The notes: generated by a model not told the origin, from the letters alone. Shown: positions 19,096 to 27,626, counted from the first letter of the stretch. The stretch: DNA of 64,000 bases from Colimorpha_A sp900556615 (GCA_963598415.1 CAVBUH010000047.1:1-64000); one strand, 5' to 3'. Program-made: numbers and translations.

Positions 19096-20145
19096 ATGGA
19101 AAAAACCACCTATATATCATTCCCCGGCCTGGGAATAGATGAATTTCGTGTTGATAATGTCGCTTTCACGATTTTCGGACATCACATTATGTGGTACGGT
19201 ATTATTATCACTGTAGGAATCATCGCCGCTTTTTTCTATGCAAATTACCGGGCAACGCACAATGAAAAGATCAAGAACGACGATGTACTCGATTATGCCA
19301 TCTATCTTGTTATATTCGGAATAATCGGTGCAAGACTGTACTATGTCTTTACAAAATTTGACAGCTTTAAGGCAGACAGCTTAGGAGCTACGCTTTACAA
19401 TATTATCGCGGTTTGGGAAGGCGGTCTCGCCATTTACGGCGGCATAATCGCCGGGTTTATTGCACTTGTAATCGTATCGCTTGTCAAAAAAATTCAACTT
19501 GGAAAAGCGCTCGATATGATAGCGCCCGGCGTTATGCTCGGACAGCTCATCGGTCGCTGGGGAAATTTCTGTAATGCCGAAGCCTTTGGCAGCGAAACCT
19601 CGCTTCCGTGGAGAATGGGGCTTCGCGATATTTCGGAAGAAGCCGCCGTTTATGTACATCCTACTTTCTTATACGAGTCTCTTTGGAACCTTCTCGGTTT
19701 TATCATTATTAACATAGTATATAAGAGAAAAAAATTTGACGGTCAGATTTTTCTCATGTACATTTCCTGGTATGGCTTCGGACGAATGTTTATTGAAGGA
19801 CTTCGCACCGATTCTCTTTACGTCGGTGATTTCCGGATTTCTCAGCTTGTCGGATTTTTCTGCTTTTTCATCGGGCTTGCCTTACTGACGGCAATGCTGA
19901 TTGTAACCCATCTGCGTAAAAACGAAGCTGTTACGGAAGCGGCAGACGCAGACGCTATCCCCGAATCTACCGTAACGGAAGCTATTTCAACCGAATCTGT
20001 CACTTCCTCCTCCGATGTTTCCGCTCCGGAAACAAGCGACGGTAATATACAGGATATCTCCGAAAAACATGCCGAGGGCGGATTTGACATTTCCGCAAGC
20101 TATACCGACGATGATGACGAACCAAATGACAATAACAACGAATGA
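19096..20145 (+). CDS. lgt: Prolipoprotein diacylglyceryl transferase with long acidic tail
   Basis: Transfers diacylglycerol from phosphatidylglycerol to the lipobox cysteine of prolipoproteins. Seven membrane helices span about residues 25-275, and the Lgt signature GRWGNFCNAEAFG lies near 155. The family is usually about 260-290 aa; this protein is 349 aa because residues about 280-349 form a Ser/Thr/Glu/Asp-rich, low-complexity tail ending DDDDEPNDNNNE. GAAAGGAAAT precedes the ATG. folD follows 24 bp later, so the two are probably cotranscribed. Confidence 0.95.
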   Translation: MEKTTYISFPGLGIDEFRVDNVAFTIFGHHIMWYGIIITVGIIAAFFYANYRATHNEKIKNDDVLDYAIYLVIFGIIGARLYYVFTKFDSFKADSLGATLYNIIAVWEGGLAIYGGIIAGFIALVIVSLVKKIQLGKALDMIAPGVMLGQLIGRWGNFCNAEAFGSETSLPWRMGLRDISEEAAVYVHPTFLYESLWNLLGFIIINIVYKRKKFDGQIFLMYISWYGFGRMFIEGLRTDSLYVGDFRISQLVGFFCFFIGLALLTAMLIVTHLRKNEAVTEAADADAIPESTVTEAISTESVTSSSDVSAPETSDGNIQDISEKHAEGGFDISASYTDDDDEPNDNNNE

Positions 20146-20169
20146 AGGAACTGAAAGGATAAAACACAA

Positions 20170-21015
20170 ATGACAAATATTATTAGCGGCAAAGATATTT
20201 CCACTTCCATCAGGGAAGAAATCAAAACCGAAATTTCAAATATGCAAGTCCGCCCCGGACTTGCCGTTATACTCGTCGGAAACGATCCGGCTTCGGCTGT
20301 ATATGTAAGAAATAAAAATAAAGCCTGCGAGGAAGTCGGTATTTATTCCGAAATGTATACCCTGCCCGAAGAAACAACCCGTGAAGAACTTCTCGGACTT
20401 GTGGAACAACTCAATCACTCTCCGAAAATTCATGGCATTCTTGTTCAGCTTCCGCTCCCAAAACATCTTGATGCGGAGGAAGTCATAATGGCTATCAACC
20501 CCGAAAAGGACGTGGACGCCTTTCACCCGGTTAATGTAGGAAAAATAATGATCGGCAACTTCGATTTTCTTCCCTGCACTCCCGCCGGAGTCATGGAACT
20601 GCTGAAGAGAAGCGGAATTGAGGTTGCAGGCAAAGAATGTGTCGTCATCGGCCGAAGCAATATCGTCGGAAAGCCGCAGGCTATGCTTCTCCTTCATGAA
20701 AATGCTACTGTAACTGTATGTCATTCCAAAACCAAAAATCTGGCAGAGGTTTGCAAACGCGCCGACGTACTTGTCAGCGCCGTTGGAAAAGCAAAGTTTG
20801 TTACTGCCGATATGGTAAAAGACGGAGCCGTTGTCATAGACGTGGGAATGAACAGAGATGAAAACGGAAAGCTTTGCGGAGACGTGGATTTTGAAGCTGT
20901 TTCTAAAAAAACCTCATACATAACTCCCGTCCCCGGCGGTGTAGGTCCCATGACAATCACCATGCTTCTCAAAAACACTGTGACCGCTGCAAGACAGCTT
21001 TCAAAAGGCAAATGA
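20170..21015 (+). CDS. folD: Methylenetetrahydrofolate dehydrogenase / cyclohydrolase
   Basis: Bifunctional one-carbon enzyme interconverting 5,10-methylene-, methenyl- and 10-formyl-tetrahydrofolate. At 281 aa it has the normal length. Visible motifs are YVRNKNKACEEVGI with the catalytic Lys near residue 55, the HGILVQLPLP signature near 93, the nucleotide-binding GRSNIVGKP near 163 and PVPGGVGPMT near 257. GAAAGGAT lies ahead of the ATG. It lies just downstream of lgt; folate uptake and glutamylation genes occur separately at 42.9 kb. Confidence 0.96.
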   Translation: MTNIISGKDISTSIREEIKTEISNMQVRPGLAVILVGNDPASAVYVRNKNKACEEVGIYSEMYTLPEETTREELLGLVEQLNHSPKIHGILVQLPLPKHLDAEEVIMAINPEKDVDAFHPVNVGKIMIGNFDFLPCTPAGVMELLKRSGIEVAGKECVVIGRSNIVGKPQAMLLLHENATVTVCHSKTKNLAEVCKRADVLVSAVGKAKFVTADMVKDGAVVIDVGMNRDENGKLCGDVDFEAVSKKTSYITPVPGGVGPMTITMLLKNTVTAARQLSKGK

Positions 21016-21063
21016 AATTTACAGAAAATTAACATTATTCCTTTTGTAAAACCAATGCTAACC

Positions 21064-21092
21064 TTGACAATAAGATAGGATAATGATATAAT
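21064..21092 (+). promoter_or_regulatory. Sigma-A promoter of rplU-prp-rpmA
   Basis: TTGACA (21064-21069), 17-base spacer, TATAAT (21087-21092). Transcription would start at about 21099, just before the L21 leader. Confidence 0.85.
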
Positions 21093-21099
21093 ATTTGAT

Positions 21100-21178
21100 A
21101 CCGCTTGATGTACAGGCTTTAAAAGCTTTTTGCTGCCTGTATCAGCGAGTCTGCGGTTTGATTCCGCATTTGAAAGTG
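21100..21178 (+). promoter_or_regulatory. Ribosomal protein L21 leader
   Basis: The 5' UTR of rplU folds into a long stem, CGCTTGATGTACAGGC against GCCTGTATCAGCG, followed by a second hairpin TGCGG/CCGCA before the ribosome site. Position, the CAGGC/GCCTG pairing and the downstream gene match the Firmicute L21 leader, an autoregulatory r-protein RNA. Confidence 0.75.
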
Positions 21179-21189
21179 AGGTGCTTTTC

Positions 21190-21501
21190 GTGTTTGCAGT
21201 TATTGAAACAGGCGGAAAGCAGTACAAAGTTACCGAAGGCGACGTTGTCTTTGTAGAAAAGCTTGACGTCAACGAGGGAGAAACCGTTACCTTTGATAAG
21301 GTTCTTGCTGTTTCTCTCAATGATTCCTTTTCGGCAGGAGCTCCGTACGTAGAGGGCGCTACCGTAACCGCTAATGTCGTTAAAAACGGCAAAGCCAAGA
21401 AGATCCATGTACTTAAGTACAAGGCAAAGAAGAATGAGAAAAAGAAGATCGGTCACAGACAACCCTATACAAAGGTTCAAATTGTAGCCATCAAGGGCTG
21501 A
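21190..21501 (+). CDS. rplU: 50S ribosomal protein L21
   Basis: A 103-aa large-subunit protein binding 23S rRNA. The translation from GTG at 21190, MFAVIETGGKQYKVTEGD, is the standard L21 N-terminus, and GTGAGGTG lies upstream. The frame is open further 5' but that part belongs to the structured leader. The C-terminus HRQPYTKVQI is typical. First gene of the rplU-prp-rpmA operon. Confidence 0.97.
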   Translation: MFAVIETGGKQYKVTEGDVVFVEKLDVNEGETVTFDKVLAVSLNDSFSAGAPYVEGATVTANVVKNGKAKKIHVLKYKAKKNEKKKIGHRQPYTKVQIVAIKG

Positions 21502-21510
21502 TTGACTGAA

Positions 21511-21861
21511 ATGGTCAAAATCACATTCTTCAAAAGAGACGGCGTTTATTACGGCTTCCGAGAAACCGGTCATGCCGAATTTGACGATGCCGGAAAAGAT
21601 ATTGTCTGCGCGGCAGTTTCCGCAATGACAATGCTTGTGATAAACGCGATTGAAGTCTCGTATGCTTCAAACGTTGAATATTCAATCGACGAAGATACTG
21701 CTGATATCGAAGTCAGAGCTTACGGCGCTTTGCCCGGAAACAGCGAGGACTTTGCGAAGCAATATGCCATTTCAGGTCTTATACAAGCCTATTATTTACA
21801 GCTTGTCGATATGCTTGAGGATTATGATGAATATCTCGATGTGGAGGAAGCAGAGGACTGA
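21511..21861 (+). CDS. prp: Ribosomal-processing cysteine protease Prp
   Basis: Cleaves the N-terminal extension of ribosomal protein L27 in Firmicutes. The catalytic His is in RETGHAEF and the catalytic Cys in GKDIVCAAVS, with the conserved 11-residue spacing. Length about 116 aa is normal. ATG at 21511 is preferred; a TTG at 21502, immediately after the rplU stop, would have poor ribosome-site spacing. The gene lies between rplU and rpmA, and its substrate motif is visible in rpmA. Confidence 0.93.
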   Translation: MVKITFFKRDGVYYGFRETGHAEFDDAGKDIVCAAVSAMTMLVINAIEVSYASNVEYSIDEDTADIEVRAYGALPGNSEDFAKQYAISGLIQAYYLQLVDMLEDYDEYLDVEEAED

Positions 21862-21903
21862 AAGGTTCGCAGCTCATCTATTATTATTACGGAGGTAACA
21901 ACG

Positions 21904-22182
21904 ATGTTAAAGCTCAGCTTGCAATTTTTTGCACATAAAAAGGGCGTTGGTTCTACCAAGAACGGACGTGACAGCGAGGCGAAACGTCTCGGCGTAAAAA
22001 AATCCGACGGTCAGAATGTAATCGCCGGCAATATCATTGTCAGACAGCGCGGAACACACATCCATCCCGGTAAAAATGTCGGGCGCGGTTCCGATGACAC
22101 GCTGTTCGCACTTATTGACGGCAAAGTCAAGTTCGAACAGTTTGCTAAAGACAAAAAGCGCGTAAGCGTCTACGATAACTGA
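21904..22182 (+). CDS. rpmA: 50S ribosomal protein L27 with cleavable N-terminal extension
   Basis: A 92-aa protein placed near the peptidyl-transferase centre. It begins MLKLSLQFFAHKKGVGS; the LQFF-A junction is the Prp cleavage site known from Staphylococcus L27, after which the mature protein starts AHKKG. The motif GxNVxRGxDDTLFAL is typical. GGAGGTAAC precedes the ATG. Last gene of the operon, with a strong terminator after it. Confidence 0.97.
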   Translation: MLKLSLQFFAHKKGVGSTKNGRDSEAKRLGVKKSDGQNVIAGNIIVRQRGTHIHPGKNVGRGSDDTLFALIDGKVKFEQFAKDKKRVSVYDN

Positions 22183-22198
22183 TCACACACTTTTCGCG

Positions 22199-22230
22199 GT
22201 GCCTCGCTTTGCGAGGCACGTTTCTTTTTC
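22199..22230 (+). terminator. Terminator after rpmA
   Basis: GTGCCTCGC and GCGAGGCAC pair across a TTT loop and are followed by GTTTCTTTTTC. Confidence 0.9.
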
Positions 22231-22260
22231 GACAAAATTCCTTTTTTTACGCAAAACAGG

Positions 22261-22292
22261 TTGACATTATGATAACAGTATGTTAATATAAT
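22261..22292 (+). promoter_or_regulatory. Probable promoter of the SGNH hydrolase gene
   Basis: TTGACA (22261-22266) with TTAATA (16-base spacer) or TATAAT (20-base spacer) as -10 candidates. The spacer is not ideal in either case. Confidence 0.5.
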
Positions 22293-22421
22293 AATATCAT
22301 TGCTTTTATATATTTTAACACTATGTATGCAAACTTTTTTGCACATATTTTACAATCTTTTTTCACAATTCATCAACAATTCGGCAAAGAGTATTTGTAT
22401 ATAGAAAGGAAGGTTCCAAGC

Positions 22422-23096
22422 ATGAAATATCTCTTTATCGGAAATAGCTTTACTTATTTTAATGATATGCCCTATACTTTCCTAAATATGATAAAAACCG
22501 TTGATCCATCTGCAAGAGTGGATTCTCTCGCGTACGGAGGCTATTCCTTGGCTCAATATGCCGACGAAACTACCGAAATCGGAAAATTGTCAATTTCCAA
22601 AATCGTATCGTATGATTGGGACTATATTATTCTTCAAGAACAAAGCCTGCTTCCATGTCTTGATCCGGAGGGATTCAAAAATACGGTTAAAAAGCTATGC
22701 GATATAATTAAACAAATTGGTGCTACAGTTATTTTATATCAAACATGGGCTTATAAAAACGGGTCGGAAAAGCTTTTGTCAACCGGAATGACTTACGATG
22801 AAATGAATTCACGGCTGAAAAAAGCTTATGATTCCGCCGCAGAAAATACAGGGGCGATTGTCGCTCCCGTAGGGCAAGCTTTTGCGCATATTATGAATTC
22901 CGATCATATAACCCATCTCATCAATCACAACGATAATTATCACCCCTCTACCGCAGGAAGCTATCTTGCCGCTTGTATCCTATTCAAGGTTATTACCGGA
23001 AAATCGACAATAGGACTCCCCTGTCCTTCCAATGTCTCTCTGTATAATTTGTCTGTGATACAGAAATTATCCGACAGCTTTATTAGACCGTCATGA
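22422..23096 (+). CDS. SGNH/GDSL-type hydrolase, DUF4886-like
   Basis: A 224-aa soluble protein with SGNH-hydrolase landmarks: block I FIGNSFT near residue 6 with the candidate nucleophile Ser, a Gly in YGGYSLAQ, the IILQEQS block and the C-terminal NYHPSTAGSYLAA with the candidate His. Such enzymes remove acyl or acetyl groups from lipids, sugars or polysaccharides; the substrate is not visible here. No signal peptide. The start at 22422 follows GAAAGGAAGG; an upstream in-frame ATG at 22323 lies in a promoter-like AT region and lacks a ribosome site. The PfkB kinase follows 13 bp later. Confidence 0.75.
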   Translation: MKYLFIGNSFTYFNDMPYTFLNMIKTVDPSARVDSLAYGGYSLAQYADETTEIGKLSISKIVSYDWDYIILQEQSLLPCLDPEGFKNTVKKLCDIIKQIGATVILYQTWAYKNGSEKLLSTGMTYDEMNSRLKKAYDSAAENTGAIVAPVGQAFAHIMNSDHITHLINHNDNYHPSTAGSYLAACILFKVITGKSTIGLPCPSNVSLYNLSVIQKLSDSFIRPS

Positions 23097-23109
23097 AAAG
23101 AGGCACTCA

Positions 23110-24036
23110 TTGAAAATAATAACAATCAATTTAAATCCGGTTTATGATATATTTTATAGGGTTCCGGGTTTCCGTCCATATAAGGAAAATATCGCTGATG
23201 CCGTTTCCGTATATACCGGAGGAAAAGGAATGAATGTTTCCCGTGCACTCCTTGTAAACGGATATGAAAGCTCCGCTTATATTTTACTCGGCAAGGATAA
23301 TTGTCAGTCTTTTGTCAACGGTATTCATTCTGACGGAATCAATTCGCGTCTTTTTTATACTGACGGACGAATGAGAGAAAATATAACGCTGCTTACGGAC
23401 GGTATTCCCGAAACCCGTATCTGCATGAATGACTTTTCCTGTGACAGTACCACTCTCCGCCCAATCCTTTCCGCACTCTCACAAGAAGCAAATCGTGATA
23501 CCATAATTGTCTGTTCAGGAAAATTTCCGAAAGGAATCACTTCCGGAGATGCGATGGACTTTGTAAAAGAACTGAAAACGATATCTTCACACGTCGTTCT
23601 CGACTCCAATACTTTTACAGCATCGCAGGTTCTTGAAATAAAGCCATGGCTCATAAAGCCCAATGAAGAAGAAATCGAGTCCCTTACGGGAAAGAGCTTC
23701 TCCGACACCAAAGACCTCTTCTCTGCCGCTGATCAGCTTTATCAAAACGGAATTGCCAATATTCTGATATCGCTTGGTGGAAAAGGTGCTGTTTACTGCG
23801 GAGAGCTTGGACAATGCGCTGTGAAAGTACCGCATATAGAACCGCTTTCAACAATCGGAGCCGGAGACAGTACCGTTGCAGGATTCATTTCTGCTTACAG
23901 TGAAAACGTCGGACTTGAGGAATGTATGAAACGTGCCTGTGCTTTCGGCACGGCTGCTTGTCTTGAACCGGGAACAAATCCGCCCTTACCTCAAAATATT
24001 GCAAAACTTTTAAAGGAAATTAAGGTCGTGATTTAA
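23110..24036 (+). CDS. PfkB-family sugar kinase (1-phosphofructokinase / tagatose-6-P kinase type)
   Basis: ATP-dependent kinase of 308 aa. The N-terminus MKIITINLNPVYDIFYRV and TGGKGMNVSRAL near residue 37 are characteristic of the FruK/LacC branch, and the anion-hole motif GAGDSTVAGF lies near 250 with the catalytic Asp. Substrates in this branch are phosphorylated ketohexoses, but no PTS gene is adjacent, so the exact sugar is unassigned. Start TTG at 23110 follows AAAGAGG. The TAA stop at 24034 lies inside a family A mobile element, which therefore defines the C-terminus. Confidence 0.82.
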   Translation: MKIITINLNPVYDIFYRVPGFRPYKENIADAVSVYTGGKGMNVSRALLVNGYESSAYILLGKDNCQSFVNGIHSDGINSRLFYTDGRMRENITLLTDGIPETRICMNDFSCDSTTLRPILSALSQEANRDTIIVCSGKFPKGITSGDAMDFVKELKTISSHVVLDSNTFTASQVLEIKPWLIKPNEEEIESLTGKSFSDTKDLFSAADQLYQNGIANILISLGGKGAVYCGELGQCAVKVPHIEPLSTIGAGDSTVAGFISAYSENVGLEECMKRACAFGTAACLEPGTNPPLPQNIAKLLKEIKVVI

Positions 24037-24214
24037 GGCAATACCGCGGGGGGCACAGCTAATAACGCGCCTTTATTGCGCATATGCCTGCGTTTTTTCC
24101 GTCATACTTTATCAATTTCGTCGGCATAGGGGTATCTGCCTCCTCAATTTGTATTGTCTGACGAAAAATCCGGCGGCGCAGCTGCACTACAATCATTGTG
24201 CGATATTGCCTTAA
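24033..24214 (-). mobile_element. Family A element, copy A2
   Basis: A 182-bp full-length copy in reverse orientation to A1, with TTAAGGCAATACCGC and GCGATATTGCCTTAA ends. Its left TTAA provides the stop codon of the upstream PfkB kinase, and it separates that gene from its terminator at 24295. Confidence 0.88.
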
Positions 24215-24294
24215 AATGACGCTCCCATTCAATTGCATATCTCGCAGCATAAAACACAACCACAATTCAAATCTTGCAGCTATTAACTGACAAC

Positions 24295-24335
24295 GGACGG
24301 CAGGGAAAAATCTCTGCCGTCCTTCTTTTAAATTT
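24295..24335 (+). terminator. Terminator downstream of the PfkB kinase
   Basis: GGACGGCAG (24295-24303) pairs with CTGCCGTCC (24314-24322), followed by TTCTTTTAAATTTT. It lies beyond the inserted family A element, so it probably ended the kinase transcript before the insertion. Confidence 0.8.
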
Positions 24336-24391
24336 TAGCATTTATTGTAGTTTATGTAAAGCTAAAAAGTAAAAAATAATGCAAAAATCAC

Positions 24392-24420
24392 TTGAATTTC
24401 AAATAATTTTATGCTATAAT
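24392..24420 (+). promoter_or_regulatory. Promoter of the pnuC leader
   Basis: TTGAAT (24392-24397), 17 bases, TATAAT (24415-24420), giving a start near 24427, about 12 bases before the first leader hairpin. Confidence 0.8.
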
Positions 24421-24438
24421 ATGTCAAGATAAAAGAAA

Positions 24439-24520
24439 CTGCTACCGAGTAGTAGAATGCAAAGCATTCGTTGCACATCATTAGGTCTTAGAAGATGTGT
24501 ATGCGAGTGCTTATTTTTTT
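24439..24520 (+). promoter_or_regulatory. Structured attenuator leader upstream of pnuC, class unknown
   Basis: Three pairings can be drawn. Hairpin 1 is CTGCTAC/GTAGTAG (24439-24455). Hairpin 2 is GAATGC/GCATTC around an AAA loop (24455-24469). Hairpin 3 pairs GCATTCG (24464-24470) with CGAGTGC (24504-24510), with an inner CACATC/GATGTG stem (24474-24479 and 24494-24499), and is followed by TTATTTTTTT, so it is an intrinsic terminator. Hairpins 2 and 3 share GCATTC and cannot coexist, the layout of a terminator/antiterminator switch. A ribosome site GGAGG follows directly. The sequence does not match the NAD+-II or TPP consensus as I know them. Confidence 0.65.
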
Positions 24521-24532
24521 GGAGGTTAGTTT

Positions 24533-25219
24533 ATGTTAAAGAAACCGGTTAACTATTTTTCAAGAAATGAAATCATACTGTGGTGTTCATCGATGATATT
24601 TGTCGTAATGTCTTTTTTCATATTTGACAGAGAAAATTATCTGACATTAACTGCCTCATTGATAGGTGTTACATCTCTTATCTTCAATGCCAAAGGGAAT
24701 CCGTTCGGACAATTTTTGATGATAATTTTCAGCCTATTATATGGAATTATATCATTTACTTTTGCATACTACGGAGAAATGCTTACATATCTCGGAATGA
24801 CAATGCCAATGGCAATTTTTGCACTTATTTCTTGGCTAAGAAATCCGTACAACGGAAACAAGTCAGAAGTAAAAGTAAATTCTATAAGCAAAAAAGAAAC
24901 CGCATTTATGTGGGTAATAACGATTGCCATTGCCGCCGTATTTTATTTCATTCTTGAGATTTTTAACACTGCTAACATCATTCCAAGTACGATTTCAGTC
25001 GCAACAAGTTTTCTTGCTGTATATCTGACTTTCAGAAGAAGTTCATATTATGCATTAGCATATGCCGCTAACGATGTTGTGCTGATTGTATTATGGGTAC
25101 TGGCAAGCTTTACTGATACACGCTATATTTCGGTAGTCGTTTGCTTTGTTGCTTTTTTGATTAACGATATATATGGCTTTATAAATTGGAAAAGGATGAA
25201 AGAACGGCAAAGTGCGTAG
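24533..25219 (+). CDS. pnuC: PnuC-family nicotinamide riboside (vitamin) transporter
   Basis: Membrane facilitator, 228 aa, with about seven hydrophobic helices, of the family importing nicotinamide riboside (PnuC), riboflavin (PnuX) or thiamine (PnuT). The repeated half-motifs NAKGNPFGQFL near residue 58 and YALAYAANDVVLIVLW near 165 fit PnuC, where N, W and Q residues line the substrate path. The C-terminal YGFINWKRM is typical. Nicotinamide riboside is the best guess; there is no NadR-type kinase next to it. Transcription is probably controlled by the leader directly upstream. Confidence 0.85.
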   Translation: MLKKPVNYFSRNEIILWCSSMIFVVMSFFIFDRENYLTLTASLIGVTSLIFNAKGNPFGQFLMIIFSLLYGIISFTFAYYGEMLTYLGMTMPMAIFALISWLRNPYNGNKSEVKVNSISKKETAFMWVITIAIAAVFYFILEIFNTANIIPSTISVATSFLAVYLTFRRSSYYALAYAANDVVLIVLWVLASFTDTRYISVVVCFVAFLINDIYGFINWKRMKERQSA

Positions 25220-25658
25220 TGAATAACACAAATGCTATTAGAGCATGTTTTATCTTTCCGAAAATATCAAGCATACGAAAGCCAAAAAACGAATAAACAA
25301 AAAGGATAGTCACAATAGTTACGGCACAATTTGATTGATTAAAAGCGTTCTATGAAACGACCTGCGCTATCGCAGATATCTATCAACTGTTACTTTTTTT
25401 GTTAATAAATTAAAGATATTTTGCAGCTCACTGCTCAAAAAAATTCATTTTAAGCCAATCGAAGAATTTTATCCATCAAATTATGAATTTTTCAAATATA
25501 AAAGTTTCATAACAGTAAATTAACAATTTCTTAACCAAATTATTTTCCGAAAGTATATACTATAATGGGATAGATTAGTAGACATGATTTTGCTCAGAAA
25601 TCATTTTCTTCATAATCTCTCCAAAACGATGTTTACAAGTAAGGGAGATAGGTTACTT
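25220..25658. other. Intergenic region upstream of PEP carboxykinase
   Basis: AT-rich, no convincing ORF. A consensus TATAAT at 25561-25566, preceded by TATAC, is the likely -10 box for the PEPCK gene, with a weak -35; the 5' UTR would be about 85 nt and ends in AAGGGAGA. Nothing else is recognised. Confidence 0.55.
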
Positions 25659-27434
25659 ATGACTAAAAATGTTCATGTTCTTAATTGGATAAACGAGATG
25701 GCTGAAATGACACAGCCGGACAGAATCGTGTGGATTGACGGAAGCGAAGAACAAACAGAAGCACTCCGCAAGGAGGCAGTTTCTACTGGAGAGTTGATCA
25801 AGCTTAACCCCGAGCTTTACCCGAACTGCTATCTTCACAGAACCGCAGTTAACGACGTTGCCAGAGTCGAAAACAGAACCTTCATCTGTACGAAAAAGAA
25901 AGAGGATGCGGGAAATATCAACAATTGGATGGCCCCCTCCGAGTGCTATGAAAAGCTCGGAAAGCTTTTTAAAGGCTCTATGAAGGGTAGAACAATGTAC
26001 GTTATTCCCTATTCTATGGGTGTTCCGGAATCTGAATTTGCCAAAATCGGTATAGAGCTTACCGATTCTATTTATGTCGTTCTCAATATGCTTATTATGA
26101 CCAGAGCCGGTCAGCACATTCTTGACATTCTCGGAGACAGTCCCGACTTTATCAAAGGCTTGCATGCCCGCGCCGATATTGACGAAAACAACAGATACAT
26201 ATGCCATTTCCCCGAAGATAATACCATATGGTCTGTCAATTCCGGATACGGTGGAAATGTTCTTCTCGGAAAGAAGTGCTTTGCCCTCAGAATCGCCTCT
26301 TATCTCGGAAGAAAAGAGGGCTGGATGGCTGAACACATGCTTATCCTCGGTATAGAATATCCAAACGGCAACGTCAAGTATATCAGCGCCGCTTTCCCTT
26401 CTGCCTGCGGAAAAACGAATCTCGCAATGCTCATCCCGCCGGAAGTATTCCGCAAAAAAGGCTACAAGGTTTGGTGCGTCGGTGACGATATTGCCTGGCT
26501 CCGCATTGGTAAGGACGGAAGACTTTGGGCTGTCAATCCCGAGAACGGTTTCTTCGGCGTTGCTCCCGGAACAAATGAAAATTCCAATCCCAATGCACTT
26601 GCTACTACAAAGAAAGATACCATATTCACAAATGTCGCTCTCAATACCGACAACAATACCGTTTGGTGGGAAGGACTTGACAACAATCCTCCCAAAAACT
26701 GCATAGACTGGAAGGGCAATAAATGGGATTATTCAAAATACGATAAGAAAGATAAGACCACCTGTGCGGCACATCCGAATTCCAGATTTACAGCCCCTGC
26801 AATGAATTGCCCCTGCGTATCTCCCGAATTCAACAGCGTTACCGGAGTGCCGATCTCAGCAATCGTATTCGGCGGGCGCCGTGCCAAGACCGCTCCGCTT
26901 GTTTACGAATCCTTCAATTGGCAGCACGGAACCTTTGTCGGCTCTATTATGGCTTCTGAAACAACTGCAGCAGCAGCCGGCGCTGTGGGGGTCGTCCGCC
27001 GCGATCCTATGGCAATGCGTCCTTTTGTTGGATACAATATGGGGGATTATTTCGCTCATTGGCTTGAAATGGGCAAAAAGACACCTCATGCTCCTAAAAT
27101 ATTCCATGTAAACTGGTTCAGAACCGACGATAACGGACATTTCATTTGGCCGGGCTTCGGAGATAACATGAGAGTTCTTCTCTGGATTCTTGACAGAGTG
27201 GAAGGCAAGGTAGAAGCAAAAGAAACCGCTATCGGATATGTTCCCTATGTTGACGATATCAACATTGAAGATCTTTCCGTTTCAAGAGAAACACTTGCCG
27301 ATCTTCTTGCCGTGGATATTGCATCATGGAAGCTCGATATCGAAAATATAAAAGAATTTTACACCCTCGTCGGAGATCGGGTTCCTTCTGAGCTTTATTC
27401 CGAGCTTGAGGCTCTCGAAAAGCGTCTTGGATAA
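25659..27434 (+). CDS. pckG: Phosphoenolpyruvate carboxykinase (GTP)
   Basis: Interconverts oxaloacetate and PEP using GTP/GDP; in anaerobes it may also run toward oxaloacetate. The 591-aa length from ATG 25659 is that of the GTP class. Visible landmarks are the P-loop AFPSACGKTNLAM near residue 247, the metal-site GDDIAWLR near 272, the GRRAKTAPLVYE segment near 405 and the downstream RRDPMAMRPFVGYNMGDY block. The active-site Cys lies within the P-loop, as in all GTP enzymes. AAGGGAGA lies ahead of the start; an in-frame ATG at 25584 lacks a ribosome site and adds residues foreign to the family. Appears monocistronic. Confidence 0.95.
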   Translation: MTKNVHVLNWINEMAEMTQPDRIVWIDGSEEQTEALRKEAVSTGELIKLNPELYPNCYLHRTAVNDVARVENRTFICTKKKEDAGNINNWMAPSECYEKLGKLFKGSMKGRTMYVIPYSMGVPESEFAKIGIELTDSIYVVLNMLIMTRAGQHILDILGDSPDFIKGLHARADIDENNRYICHFPEDNTIWSVNSGYGGNVLLGKKCFALRIASYLGRKEGWMAEHMLILGIEYPNGNVKYISAAFPSACGKTNLAMLIPPEVFRKKGYKVWCVGDDIAWLRIGKDGRLWAVNPENGFFGVAPGTNENSNPNALATTKKDTIFTNVALNTDNNTVWWEGLDNNPPKNCIDWKGNKWDYSKYDKKDKTTCAAHPNSRFTAPAMNCPCVSPEFNSVTGVPISAIVFGGRRAKTAPLVYESFNWQHGTFVGSIMASETTAAAAGAVGVVRRDPMAMRPFVGYNMGDYFAHWLEMGKKTPHAPKIFHVNWFRTDDNGHFIWPGFGDNMRVLLWILDRVEGKVEAKETAIGYVPYVDDINIEDLSVSRETLADLLAVDIASWKLDIENIKEFYTLVGDRVPSELYSELEALEKRLG

Positions 27435-27448
27435 ATTCCAATAAAATT

Positions 27449-27626
27449 TAAGGCAATACCGCACAATGGTTATTGTACAGTTGCGCCGCAGGATTTTTCG
27501 TTAGACAAAATCAATTGAGGAGGCAAGAAGTGATTCTCTGCCAACGAAAATTATAAAGTATGACGGGAAAGACGCAGGCAAATGCGCAGCAAAGACGTTA
27601 GCCGTGCATTTGCGGTGTTGCCTTAA
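27449..27626 (+). mobile_element. Family A element, copy A3
   Basis: A 178-bp copy in the same orientation as A1: TTAAGGCAATACCGCAC at the left, GCGGTGTTGCCTTAA at the right, with the GAGGAGGCA and GGCAAATGCGCA core segments. It starts 14 bp after the PEPCK stop. Confidence 0.88.

Noticed and set aside
24439..24520. NAD+-II or TPP riboswitch at pnuC
   Set aside because: The conserved sequence blocks of those classes are not visible; only the generic terminator/antiterminator layout is supported, so the class is left open.
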